Assembly: GCA_035048815.1 (NCBI GenBank)
Contig: JAUCBN010000020.1
Location: 2,301,501-2,365,500, forward strand
Reading direction: 5' to 3'
Source: Abelmoschus esculentus
Lineage: Eukaryota; Streptophyta; Magnoliopsida; Malvales; Malvaceae
Length of the DNA stretch: 64,000 bases
Positions 42,187 to 54,000 of this stretch are shown here, one piece after another. The notes under the pieces are model-generated. The model was not told where the DNA came from and ran no database searches. It worked only from the letters and a program-made list of their open reading frames with translations. Position numbers and translations under genes: made by a program. The stretch's first letter is position 1. Each line of letters opens with the position of its first letter.

Positions 42187-43363
42187 AGGAAGTCTCCAAG
42201 TGGTCGAGTACGTGTCAGGCTTATAAACTACTCTGTGTCATGGGAGTCTCCACTTTTTATTTGCTTGCTTTTTCCATCATTTTAGTTTTGAATGAAGTCT
42301 TAAGATTAACCCAGATTTTTTCTCTCGCTCAGAAATGGGTTCATAAAATTCAGACCGAATCCCATAATGTCACCTTATCCTCTTAAAACTATAGTATCAG
42401 TTGACTTTTGATTACTCATCTGTCACATTGTGATGCAACAAGATCATCCCTTTATTCAGTCAACTTTTTTTAATACAACTCTCAGTCTCTCACACACCCT
42501 TGACAAGAATAAATTATTACCACACTCTCAGAATCTTGAAGAATTGCATACTGTTATTATCTGAAGGAGCACAAGATTCTGCTACATTTAGAGGTTTAAA
42601 GTATATGTTTGCATGAATTCTTTTACAGTTACAGTATCAAATATTCAAAGGATTAAGAAAATAAATACACAAATACTACCTTATACTTGTTAATCGGAAT
42701 TTGATACAATCAGATTTCTAAACAAAATTGGGTGAATAGATCATTGTATAAAATTTCAAAAAAAAATATTTTAAAAATATTTTTAAGAAAATAAAAAAGT
42801 AATATAGTTTTATTGAGTTGTTTTTACATTAAAAAAACAAGAATTTAAAAAATAAAATTGAATTTAGGGATAACCACTATTTTCTCAACTTGACTCTTCT
42901 CTGAGTTCAACAACAATCCCTTGAGAATTTGAAGTTAGGCATGTGAAGAACATATCAATCCAAATTCAAAGGACCCAAAAAGTAGCTTATTTTGATATGT
43001 AGAATGGCCTACAACCAGGGAAGGCATTGGTTGAACCATCATCACCCCACATTGCCTTGAGTTTTTGAAAATTTGGCTCACCAAGTCATTTTTAACTTAC
43101 TAAACCTAGCATTCAACAACAATCTATCTAATAATCTTTCTAACGAGTTGCATATTTAGACTTCACGGTACATTTTGCTCGAACAACATCTTAAGAGCCA
43201 TGAGAAAGATTAACAAAAGATCCTGTTATTATTCAAAAGATTTAAACATACACCAAATTACGAATGATAGAATCGAAACAGCATAATGAGTCCGGAAGAA
43301 GGGACAGAGCGATAAAGATGGACAAACTCTTCAGCAGGTGAAGTAATATTCTACACGAAAGAA
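42187..43363. other. intergenic DNA
   Basis: Between the TL15.0 gene's 5' end and the complex I gene's 3' end. No gene recognised. The frame at 42180-42386 lacks support. Confidence 0.5.
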
Positions 43364-44839
43364 CTAAGGGAAGTAGACAGGCCAGTTGTAGTAGTAAGAG
43401 TCCCTGTGATCCTTGTCCATGTACTCATTCCACTGGAAAAGACAACAAAATTGAAGTTTTCATGTGAATGTTTGTCAATTTCATGTAAGGCACCTAGAAT
43501 GATGTTGCATGATGATTTTTAAGAAAGTTCATCCATAAATGATAACAGATAACGGACCTTGAATTTGTATGGTTGATTCTTTGCCTTTGCTTTCTTCCAA
43601 TGGTAGTGTTCGAAAATCATTGCTTTGTCATGCCAACTGCAAATCGACATGTCCCAAATTATTAAATAAAACAAGAACCCTGGACATGGAATGTCAAGGA
43701 TGAAGAGGAGGTACAAATGAATGCTAGATTAGAATTTGGCACCTATGAATAAAATGAATAGCAGAACATACATCGGAAGTGGCTTAGATGGATATTTTTA
43801 AACCTTTCTGTTTTCCAAATATGCAATGCACCGTATAAATACAATAAGAGAGAGACCTACTTGTTCCATTGTATAGATTAACATCAAGTGCTCATGTTGG
43901 CAAGGACGAACAACAATATAAGCAAGTTACTTAACAAAAACTGAATCATTTGCATCCATATGAGGATGCTTGACAAAAAGGGTCTGTACTCAGTTAAAGC
44001 TACATAACAAACAGATTAAATGGGTCTTGCACTGCCCTGAAGTGAACCAAAGTCTATGAGAAAACTATGTGAAGCAAAGGAGGAGATGAATTCCAGCATT
44101 CTGGAATCTGGAATGAACATTTTGAAAACAAACCATCAATGAACGAAGCTAGTCTAACTCAATTTGGTTAAAAAATGGCTATAAATTGCACAAAGGCAAT
44201 TTGCTAAAAAGATGCTGCCACAACAAAGCTATAGAAGTCTTCCACAACTAGAAGTTGTTAATTTTGAAAGTTGGACCTGCTCAAAAACTGGGAAATTGAG
44301 ACATCAAAACTCAAAAGGTAAGAAATGCTACAACACAACTTCACTGGCACTGCACCTCTCCCATCCTAATAAAACAACATAAGATGAATGAAAAAACAAA
44401 TTGCATACCTTGAACTGTCAATAAATACACCCAAGATAACATGGAAATCAAAACAAAAGGAAAAAAATAAATCCCAATATGCTAAAGCTAATGAATTTGA
44501 ACCACATTTCACTAACTTCAAAAGGCAACTTAATTCACATAAACCCTAAATGTAACGCATGGTTCCATCACACACAAAAAATCACCAGTAGCAAATGAAA
44601 TTTCAAACAAACATAAAAGAATCAAAACTAGCAAAAGACATGAAACGAAAGAGCTTAAAGAGAGAAAGAGGGATAAACCAAAATTACTTGAATTGGTTTG
44701 TGAGCTGCCACATGTAAGGGTTGAACCAAGTGAGTACAGAGAATGCAGCCGACCCTATCCATATATTCACGAACCGATCCGGACCAGCATGGGGCACTCC
44801 CGGATCACCTCTATAGGCATTTCCAAAGTACTTCTCCAT
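43364..44839 (-). CDS. mitochondrial complex I accessory subunit (ESSS/NDUFB11-type or related), 99 aa
   Basis: Three exons on the minus strand: 44688-44839, 43558-43636 and 43364-43432, all GT-AG, closing to 99 aa. The start MEKYFGNAYRGDPGVPHAG is followed by a hydrophobic segment (about residues 23-47, FVNIWIGSAAFSVLTWFNPY), then WHDKAMIFEHYHWKKAKAK and a C-terminus ending YYYNWPVYFP. I recognise it as the small membrane-arm subunit annotated in plants as a NADH-ubiquinone oxidoreductase subunit. The exact subunit name (ESSS or another beta-subcomplex member) is from memory and less certain. It acts in the mitochondrial inner membrane. It is divergent to TAF8, with about 730 bp between start codons. 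Confidence 0.82.
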
Positions 44840-45569
44840 TTCCAAAGCTTCACTCTTTTCTTCACCACCCTCTCAAATGCAAGCCAAGTTCTTATCTTTA
44901 CCAGGTTTAGGTGAAAAAAAATCAGTTTTTTAATACAGCAATTCAGTTTTGGGCCAGTTTTCTAGGCCCAAAAAGAAAGCGAGTAGAGTGTAAGCCATAC
45001 TCGTGAGAAGGGGTGTTTAGAACATTTTAATTGGCTAAATTCGTTGAGCAGGACGTCTATAAATAAACACAAAAAAATTCTTCAACTACATCGACCACCC
45101 GCTTTCACCTCTTTCGAATTTGGATTTCGCTTGATTCCCACCAATTTTTGGGGGGTTTTCTTCTTTATTTACAATTTCTTAAAATTTCCCTCCATTTTCT
45201 CTAACCCCTTTTTGGAAATACTTAATAGCTCTAGCCTCTAGGAAAGAAAGTTAAAGTCTTTCCTAGGGTTTTGTTTCTGGTTGGGTGTGACTTATTTGGC
45301 TCCCTTTCTTGGTTTCAGCTGAAGTTGTTCTTTTTTACAGTTTACTTGAATTTCTTGGATGACTGGTAAGCCTCCAAATCCTGTTCTTGATCCACAATTT
45401 TGATTTTGTAGAAGTAGAAGCTTAGATCTTGCGTAGTGTTTCTCGGTGTGTTTAGTTCTTGGGTTCTTTCTTCATATATTACCAATTCTTTTCCCAATTA
45501 ATAAGATAATGGGATGAAAATTAAGATTTTGGGAGGGGAAAGTGTAAATTTTGATATGAGGTTTTGAAC
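44840..45569. promoter_or_regulatory. shared divergent promoter region, complex I subunit/TAF8
   Basis: The 730 bp between two divergent start codons includes both 5' leaders. TAF8 may have a leader intron starting at ACTG|GTAAGCC (about 45364), though no acceptor is certain. No clear TATA box on the TAF8 side. The minus-strand frame at 45472-45684 is a shadow. Confidence 0.45.
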
Positions 45570-46682
45570 ATGAGACATGTAGGTGTGAAGAGTACAAGAG
45601 AGAGTGAAAACCAGCAAAGTGTGTCATTGGGAAGTCCGAAAGCTGATGAATTTGGAAGAGCGGTTTCAAGGGTAGCAGTGGCACAGATATGTGAGAGTTT
45701 AGGTTATCAGGGATTTAAAGAATCTGCTTTGGATGCTCTTACTGATATCTTAATTTGGTACCTTTGTGACTTAGGAAAAAATGCAAACTTTCATGCTAAT
45801 TTAGCTGGTAGGACAGAATGCAATCTATTTGATGTAACTTGGGCTTTAGAAGAATTGGGAGCTTCACATGGACTTCCCAGTACTTCCGAGATTGGGAATT
45901 GTCTTGTAGGCTCTGGTACGGTTAGGGAAATAATTCAGTTTGTGGATTCAAAAGAGGAAATCCCATTTGCTCAGCCAGTGCCGAAGTTTCCGATTGTTAG
46001 GGATATGAAATTGATTCCAAGTTTTGAGCATATGAATGAGAACCCACCTGGCAAACATATCCCAGCTTGGTTGCCTGCTTTCCCTGATCCTCACACTTAT
46101 ATTCATACACCAATGTGGAATGAGAGGTCCTCAGAGCCACGTGCTGATAAGATTGAGCAAGCAAGGCAGCGGAGAAAGGCTGAGAAGGCTTTACTAAGGT
46201 TGCAACAACGGCTGGTGTGTAATGTTTCTTCTGGAACTTCATCTTCCTTGGTTGCGAATGCTGAAAAGGAAAAAATACAAGAAGTTGCAAATAACTCCTT
46301 TCTTGCTGCCCCATTGAAACCAGTGGAGAAAGATGTTTCACAGCTGGTCTTACCAGCTAAGCATTCCGATGAAGCAAGCAAGAACAATCATGTTTCTGTG
46401 CTAGAGGCATTTGCTCCTGCCATTGAAGCAATGAAAGGTGGGACATCTAGTGAATCAGATGGTGAAAAGATGCTTCTTCCTGAAAAGAGGGCTGCTGTCC
46501 ATTTCAAGTTCAGAACTGGCAAGAAAACTTTGGGTGCGCCACTAGATTTATGCTTGCAGAAGAAAGGTGAGAGGAGCACAGCAGCTGTTTTGCGTAGCGA
46601 GGAGAGGGATGATAAGAAAAGAAGAGCCGAGTTTATTTTGAGACAAACCATGGAATATCCAATGGAACTTAATCAGTCTTAA
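45570..46682 (+). CDS. TAF8: transcription initiation factor TFIID subunit 8 (TAF8)
   Basis: One uninterrupted 370-aa frame from ATG 45570. The frame opens slightly upstream, but only at a TTG. Seen: a histone-fold (bromodomain-associated) region near residues 30-105 (FGRAVSRVAVAQICESLGYQ, SALDALTDILIWYLCDLGKN, TECNLFDVTWALEELG), then the TAF8 C-terminal signature HIPAWLPAFPDPHTYIHTPM followed by the basic KIEQARQRRKAEKALLRLQQ helix near 200-230. The rest is low-complexity with a basic end (DDKKRRAEFILRQTM). Known role: TAF8 pairs with TAF10 through the histone fold in nuclear TFIID for RNA polymerase II promoters. The coding region has no intron. Confidence 0.94.
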   Translation: MRHVGVKSTRESENQQSVSLGSPKADEFGRAVSRVAVAQICESLGYQGFKESALDALTDILIWYLCDLGKNANFHANLAGRTECNLFDVTWALEELGASHGLPSTSEIGNCLVGSGTVREIIQFVDSKEEIPFAQPVPKFPIVRDMKLIPSFEHMNENPPGKHIPAWLPAFPDPHTYIHTPMWNERSSEPRADKIEQARQRRKAEKALLRLQQRLVCNVSSGTSSSLVANAEKEKIQEVANNSFLAAPLKPVEKDVSQLVLPAKHSDEASKNNHVSVLEAFAPAIEAMKGGTSSESDGEKMLLPEKRAAVHFKFRTGKKTLGAPLDLCLQKKGERSTAAVLRSEERDDKKRRAEFILRQTMEYPMELNQS

Positions 46683-48639
46683 AAGGTGTATCTTAGGTTC
46701 TTCTTTCTTCAAATCCCCAAAATAAACTTTTCTATCAATTAATTGTTTTAGTGGCCCATGCTGCCTTATCATAGGATCATTGCTAACTATTGCACAATGC
46801 ACATGCATGGATCTTGCCCAAGCACACTGTTCAGAATCCCACGCTTAACAGATTTAGAGGTATGGCCTATGGGAGCAATTATTTTGACATTCGTAGCTTT
46901 AGTCTCAAGTAATTCCTTGTTAATGAGGTTCTTCGTTTTCGATGTCATCTATGTTACACTGAATAATGATTCACTTACTTTTTGCATCCGATCATGCACT
47001 GAAAAATCTCTGCCCATGGCTGCAACAACAGTTTTCCTTCAGTGTCATGTGAAAATTGTTATCCATTTATAACATCATTATTGCAACTTGAAAGCATTTA
47101 TGCTCTCAATAAGCTCTTTTATTTGAGAAAAAAAAGTATGCACTCAATGTTGAGGAAATGGTGCTTGCATCTGTGCACACCATTTTAGGCTGCAGGAAAG
47201 TAATTCTTCAGAAATTTCTTTATAGAAGGAAAAAAGATTATGAAGATGGAAGGCAAATTAAGTTTGAATGAATTGAAGCTGTGACTCACAGATGAGAATG
47301 ATTTATGTTGTATACACATTCCTTTTCATCCACATTCTCATCAGCTTAAAGTGGAAGGATTGGTTGTCACTTGTTCCTTTGGATTCATATTTCACAAGAT
47401 AACAAATAAAATTCTTTCAGAGTTCATTTGCTTCACAGGGGATGACTAGTGCACCCTTTTGAGTGTAACCATATTCCTGTTCTGCCTCGTATAGTAACTT
47501 GATAAATGGAAGTGTCCCTTTCTTTTCTTTCATTCTTGGTTTGTGACATAAAATTGGATAGGAAACTGCTCTTCAGTTGCTTCATTGCACTTTTAGCCAT
47601 GAAATTGAGACAATGCATCCATGAGAATTGAGCTTGTCTCCCTCATCCTTAAAGAATCTTTCCTGATATTGCTTATTGTGATCCATGTGGTCTTCCTCTC
47701 ACCTCTATATTAGATAAGGAACTTCCCGACGAGAAAGAATTTGATGGCACATTTTGTGCTTCCAGCATTTACTTTGATAATTGCACTGATTAGCTTCTAT
47801 TATTTGTATGATATCATCTTCCAAGGGAAATGCCTGAGCCTCCATGGAAGGGGAAGTCAAGTAAACCACATCATTTTTGTTATTGTAGCCCGTAAAATTT
47901 GCAGAATTTCGGTTTCAAGCATCATAGCATTATTGTGCAGACAATGTTTTTGAATTCATAATATTGCCCAAGTAATGACATTTTTGCATGAAGACATTGC
48001 ATCATATGATATGTTTCGCAGCTTTGTGTTGATAAAAGGCAGACCGATTTGTGTTGCAGATATCACCACCTCTGCTAGCTTTCTTATTGCAACCAGACAA
48101 CAGAAAGTGTGGTGGTAAAGGATTAGAGGTGGGGGATGTATGATTGTACAATGTTGATACTTTTGTACTGAATCATAAAATTGGATCATTAGAAGCACCA
48201 AGAAATCCATTAATTATGGATCTAGAGCAATGATAACTAAAAGCACCAAGCTGAATTCAACATCAAACCAACAATAATTAACCAGAGAAGAAATTAGATT
48301 CTACACACTTCGATTGGATATAACTGGGAATTCCAAGATTTTGCTCCATGCCAAACATGAAATAGGTTAGAACAGGCGAGGAGAGCGTAAAGAAGAAGAA
48401 TATGTTGAATTGCTGACCTGCTACAAGCCCCAAAAATTATTTGAACTGAGAACTAAGTTCAATGTCACATGTCAGGCAAAATAACATAAAAAAATGCCAA
48501 AATCCAAATTTTAGCAAGTGGTAAATGGTTAAAACTACAACCAACAATGACTTGATACATAGGCTGTCTACTCTAAAGTCAACACACTCATCAACAATGT
48601 TAATCTCCTTACTCGAAGAATCATGAAGCTTCTTCAATC
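46683..48639. other. intergenic DNA downstream of TAF8
   Basis: TAF8 and EMC5 are convergent here, and their 3' ends lie on either side. Several short frames (46758-47072, 47741-47953, minus 47956-48210) show no recognised domain. No RNA gene recognised. Confidence 0.5.
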
Positions 48640-50405
48640 TTAATGCTTCAGCTTCATGTCAATTTCTAAAGGAAGTGCTTTGGCTCGATGGTTGAAGATC
48701 ATGAAGTCCAAGTTTGCTGGTAAAGAAACAATCCTGCATTCCAGATTATACTTCTTGATATAAGACAGCCATAAAATTATCATACAAGAATAAAATAATA
48801 GTAGCTTAGACATTTACTTTCCCCACAAACTGAACTTGAGATACATATAAAAGATGTTAAGTTCCATTAGTACAACGTTTCTAGAAAGCAAAATAATGAA
48901 GAGACACCAAAATTGAAAAGAATAATAAATCAGTATGCATGAGGGCATGTAGCTGAGAGGTTCTAAAGAGCAAGTATACTAACTATTAAAGTGCAGAGAA
49001 TCGTGTAGTGCTTTCATTACCGTAGAATTTTGCAGTAATTAAATAGTATGATTAGTCAAAACCATTTTGGTCAGCTTCTCATTGATCTCCTTGTTTAAAA
49101 GGATATAGCTGATTCGTATATTTCCTAGGGAGGGAGTGTTAAGTGAAATCCTCAAGAGAGGATACTCAAAGATTAAGCACGCTACGACCTTCTATGGCAT
49201 ATCAGTCCATGTGAAATTGGTGAAGCTTCACACCGGGAATGTTGAGTGAAATCCTCAAGAGCAAATACTCAAAGATTAAAACAAACTAAGACATTCAATG
49301 GCATATTTGGTCCATGTGAGATTGGTGAAGATTCAACCCTATGATTACTGACCAACATTCAATCAAAACCACTTGGTCCAAACATTAGATTACATGCTGA
49401 AATTTGATAAAGGTAGTTTACGAAATACTATTAACACCATCACATGGGGGCACCTAGCTTGTTTCAATTAAACAAGTTGGCCAAGACAGTCAAAACATGA
49501 TCATGGACATCAATTTCAGATTAATTTGCCGCTCCCTCTCTCCCTCTCTCAATATAGGTGATTAGCACTGAACTAATAAGAAAAAATCCCTTCTTTTTTT
49601 TAGTCCATAACTTTATGTGCATAATACCCGCACTAAAAGTTGACTATGGTTATGTGCAACACATGTATGCTCAATTTTCTAAGTTTTTTCGCACATTTAG
49701 AGGATCGAAATCCGCATCCCAACTCCCAGTCCCAAACATGAGTGAATATGAGAGTAACACAAATATCATAGATACTTTAGGAAAAAATTAAACCTAAAAA
49801 AAAGAATTCAAATAACATTTATTAGCATCCAAAACTTCTATTGTTCCTAGGCATGTATGCCTCCTTTCCCCACTGTTATATAATGAAACCAAAAACTTCT
49901 AATAGCCTAATCTTACCCCTAATACAAAATTAAGCCTTTGAATTCCACGTTACACAAAATGTTATCTTTACAAACAATATAAGAACCGAAACAAATATAT
50001 GGTTTCCACATACCTATTCTCCTCAGAATCAGGATGTATGGAGAGAAAATTCCCAGGCACGGTTAGGGCAGCCGAAACACAGAAAACAAACCCTAGAAGC
50101 AACTCTAAAACCACCTGCACTTTTCAGATCAATTTATTTACTTTAGATTTAGAGAACAAAATTATTAACAAAATCAAACCCAAACAAACTTACGTTCATG
50201 GGTGGACCAGAAAACTCGTCCTCCATAATCTTCAACAGCCCCCTATCTGAAAAAATCCAATCAAAAAAGAAAATTTAAAACTTTATGGATCAGATCAAAC
50301 CAGAGATGAATACAAAGTTATGGGAATTTTACACTGAATCGTGGAATAAGCCGCATGGAAAAGGAATAGAACTCCAAAGACGCCGACTATGAAACCTAAC
50401 CCCAT
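48640..50405 (-). CDS. EMC5: ER membrane protein complex subunit 5 / membrane magnesium transporter
   Basis: Four exons on the minus strand: 50333-50405, 50194-50246, 50014-50114 and 48640-48733, closing to 106 aa. The last intron is about 1.3 kb. The start MGLGFIVGVFGVLFLFHAAY is a transmembrane helix, followed by STIQYRGLLKIMEDEFSGPP, a second hydrophobic helix (VVLELLLGFVFCVSAALTVP), FLSIHPDSEENRIVSLP and a C-terminus with FMIFNHRAKALPLEIDMKLK. This is the plant MMGT/EMC5 pattern at usual length. Known role: subunit of the ER membrane complex that inserts membrane proteins, also described as a Mg2+ transporter. It is divergent to the PGK-TrmB gene with about 600 bp between starts. Confidence 0.93.
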
Positions 50406-51006
50406 TGTTAAAGATGTCGAATCACGAATTCACAACCTAAAAGCCAACGGAAAGCACAATTTTTTTGTACTTTCTTGTTATCGCTACACAGTCTACACGG
50501 GGAAGATAGAATCGCTCCGCACAATTTAGTCACTCTACTATTCTACTATGCTGAAATCAGGGCTTAAAAACTTTAACAATCCTCTACTTTTTTACACTAT
50601 TAATAGATATAAATTGATAAAAATAGTTATTTTTTAAAATGTTGAGATACCAAAACTTAATTTTAATTACTATTTTATCAAAAAAATGGTAAAGTTAGAA
50701 TATTAAAACATAAAAATGGGTAAAATTGAGGTACCACATATATAGTTATCCCAAAATCAAATTAGGCCTTTTCGAGTAAATACCATTTCGTCCCCTCCTC
50801 CATTCTTATCTATATTTGCTGAGAAAATGCAGTAAAGCAAACGAGGAAGTTTCGCTCCTGGAATTTGCACTCAAAGCTCCAGTCTTTCATTGAGTTTAAT
50901 TGAAGGTTTATTGGAAATTTGTTGCAGGTTTGGACTGAACTTTTAGCATTTTGTTTTCTCTTTGTAATGTTTGACTCTTTTGCCTGTTGTTTTGGCAGGG
51001 GAGAAA
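50406..51006. promoter_or_regulatory. divergent intergenic region, EMC5/PGK-TrmB
   Basis: 600 bp between the two start codons. It is AT-rich at 50575-50760 and contains both 5' leaders. No TATA box stands out on either side. No other gene. Confidence 0.4.
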
Positions 51007-54000
51007 ATGAGTCAAGTTTTGAAGACACTTTCGGGAATTCTTTCATTTAACAAATTAAGTCCCCAGAATTTTCCTAGGAAAGAAAAGAAGTTGCTTCGAC
51101 ATGGGTCACGCTTTTTACCCATAAATAACGTTCAATCATCTTTCCAAGGTATGAATTTTGAGACCAATGGTTCAAGCTTGCTTCTTTTTCTTTTCTTTTT
51201 ACATTTGTTTACTCAAAGGTATTTTCTTGGTAGGTGGTTTGGAGGTTGTAAATCATGTTAAAAGTTCTCATAAGGAAAAGGTACCTTAATCTATTGGCTA
51301 TGGCCTTGTTTTGAGTTAATTTTTTTTTCTAGAACATTGGTAGTTATGAACAAACAATGCTAGCATGTTTTTGAAGTTTAGGACTATGTAATCTGATTGC
51401 CTTGACCCTGTGTAAAATTTGAAGAAGCCTGAATATTTTTTTTATCATCTGAATAAATTCTACGTTTGTGTGCCCTGTGGAATACTAACAACTTAATTCG
51501 TACAAGTGCCTGGAAGAAAAGTTTTGAAACAAATTTTTACTATGTAGGTTCATTGAATTGATTCTAGTATTGTATGGCTGGTTATTATAGCTGCATTTGT
51601 ATGGCTTCTTGACTAAATTAGCTTAATATGATTTAAGTTGGTGAAAAACATTTTCTTTTGAGTTGGTTGTGGGTTTAATGTTTCTCTTCAAATTGGACAG
51701 CTCCCCCAGACTTGTCTCTACGATGAAGGAAAATTGGAGGTCTTGCCACACATACAAACTCTTCGAGAGTTTCCCCGGGAGGAGCTTGTTGCAAAAGTTG
51801 TTATGGTGAGATTTGATTATACCATTTTGCTTGGAGAAAAACTGGATTTGAGTTCTCAGTCTGCTTCAAAAGCAATTGGCACCATTAAGTACTTGCACGA
51901 ATGTGGGGCTAAAGTGATTCTCGTGAGTGATTGGAGTAGGAAAATCAATCCCAAACTTCATGTTGTACAAACTGTTGCAGGTATTTTAAGCCATTCAATC
52001 TTTAGTTTTAGCTCATGATTTTTGTTTGGGACAAGAAGCATTAATTTGGTGAGTGCTAGCAGTAAGAACCTACAGTTATTTTGTTAACATTAGGAATACT
52101 GGCATATTTGAGTAGTCAGATCTCAAAATGAAAGTACAACATTTCATTAGACTTGTTTGGAATTCATGTATACATATAAATATAAATTTTTGGGTGATAC
52201 TTATATATTAAATAATGAGGTACGATTCAATCTTTATCCTGTCTGAAAATCATTAGTTTGAGGATTTCTCTGTAGTTGATGTATTATTGTCTCTGAATTT
52301 CAGATCTCTTGTCATCTGTTCTCCAGCACAACGTTATTGCTTTAAGCTGTATTTCTTGCAACATGCCACTGAAGAGGGAAGACCTGCAGAAAGCAGACAT
52401 CCTTCTCCTGGACAACCTTTCTGAATATAAAGAGGAAGTTGCCAACTGTTCAAAGTTTGCTGAACTTTTATCATCAGAAGTTGATATTCTTGTTAATGAC
52501 TCGTTTTGTCAGTCTCATAAGATTCTTGCATCAACAGTTGGTGTTCCTCGTTTTTGCTATGCCTCAATGGCTGGTTTTTCCTTTGAAGAAAACCTTCGTC
52601 AGCTAAAGAAGATTGCAAAAACTAAGAAAAAACCATATATTGCAATTGTATGGGTTTCTTTCTAGTAATTTTAGGACAAATATTTCTATTGATTTCTGTT
52701 CTTCACTCGTCGTAATTTCTTGATCCAGATTGGAGGGGGCAATCTCAAAAACAAGGCTGCTGCTTTACAATTTTTAGCATCTATATGTGACACATTGATC
52801 TTTGTGGGAAAAATGTCCTTTCAGATAATGCATGCTTTAGGACATAGTATTCCAACTAATTTGGTGGAACGTGATGCACATAAAGCGGCTTTAGACATTG
52901 TTCAGTTTTCACATGATAAAAATGTTCTGGTGTCATATCCAAAAGATTTTTGGTGCATGAATCAGCGTTTACCTAAGCAATTGGAGGTTTTTCCTGCCCA
53001 TGGAATTCCTGATGGTAGGATTGCTTCCATTCTGATATATGTTGTGCTTTTTATTGATGTTGTTGTTGTTCTCTCACAGGTCAAGACTCCAGACCCACAG
53101 CCCACTCAAACCAGAATTTCTGTCAACAGCCCTCAATCTTGTATTCCATTCCAGTTATTGTTTTGTGCATCTAAAAACATATTTACCCCGAGTTTTGAAA
53201 TTATGATCCAATCTATTAGCTTTGCAATGCAGTGACTGTAATTTTGAATTATTTCTCCATCTCATTCATGTTTACGCTGGAAATGAAAATGCTGCATCTA
53301 TGATTCATAAACCTTTTGCCAGTGTGTTTGATTATAGAAAAGTAGATATTTGGTTCTGAATTTTTGTGTCTTGAGTTCCTGATTTTATAATAAAAAATCT
53401 ATCTTGATAATGATTCTTCTCTTTCAAAGTACTCATACAGAAAATTTTCGGTTTAGGTTGGTTGCCGGTTGATCTTGGACCCAGGTCATTGGAAGAAATG
53501 TACTCTCTGTTAATGAACTCCAAGGTACTCATAGTACTATGAAAGCACCTGTTACTTGGTTGAACATAGGTCCTCCTTCATATGAAATTGTTGTATATCA
53601 TCCATAGTATGGTGATAAAATCATATTGGCAAGAAAATCATTGATTTTTAGCATTCCACACTTACATTAATTACTTGGAAATTTTGGGACATGTTGATGA
53701 AATTTGTCTACCTAGTTACATATCCCTGATTATGAGATCTGATGTATGTTGAATTGTATATTTGACAACCTTAGTTTGATGTTTATATATGTGGTGATTG
53801 TTGCTGTGTTTGTTAACCAACATTATTTTTAATTTATTTAATATTTATGAGGTAAAATGAGCATGTATGAAGAAATTATCAATACTTTTTTTTTTTTTTT
53901 TTTTTGGGGGGGGGGGGGGTATATTTTATGTGGCTGTGTCATTTTTGTCTTATGGCTTTCTTTGTAGTAACCATTTCAATTAGCTCAATGATAATTATGG

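Noticed and set aside
45564..45569. Upstream start for TAF8
   Set aside because: The codon at 45564 is TTG. The first true ATG is at 45570.
46758..47072. 104-codon plus-strand frame after TAF8
   Set aside because: Lies in the probable 3' untranslated region of TAF8, has no domain, and has a composition like translated non-coding DNA.
53015..53235. Extended coding past exon 5 of PGK-TrmB
   Set aside because: The frame runs on past GATG|GTAGG but loses PGK similarity. Splicing to 53457 restores the family pattern (GWLPVDLGP).
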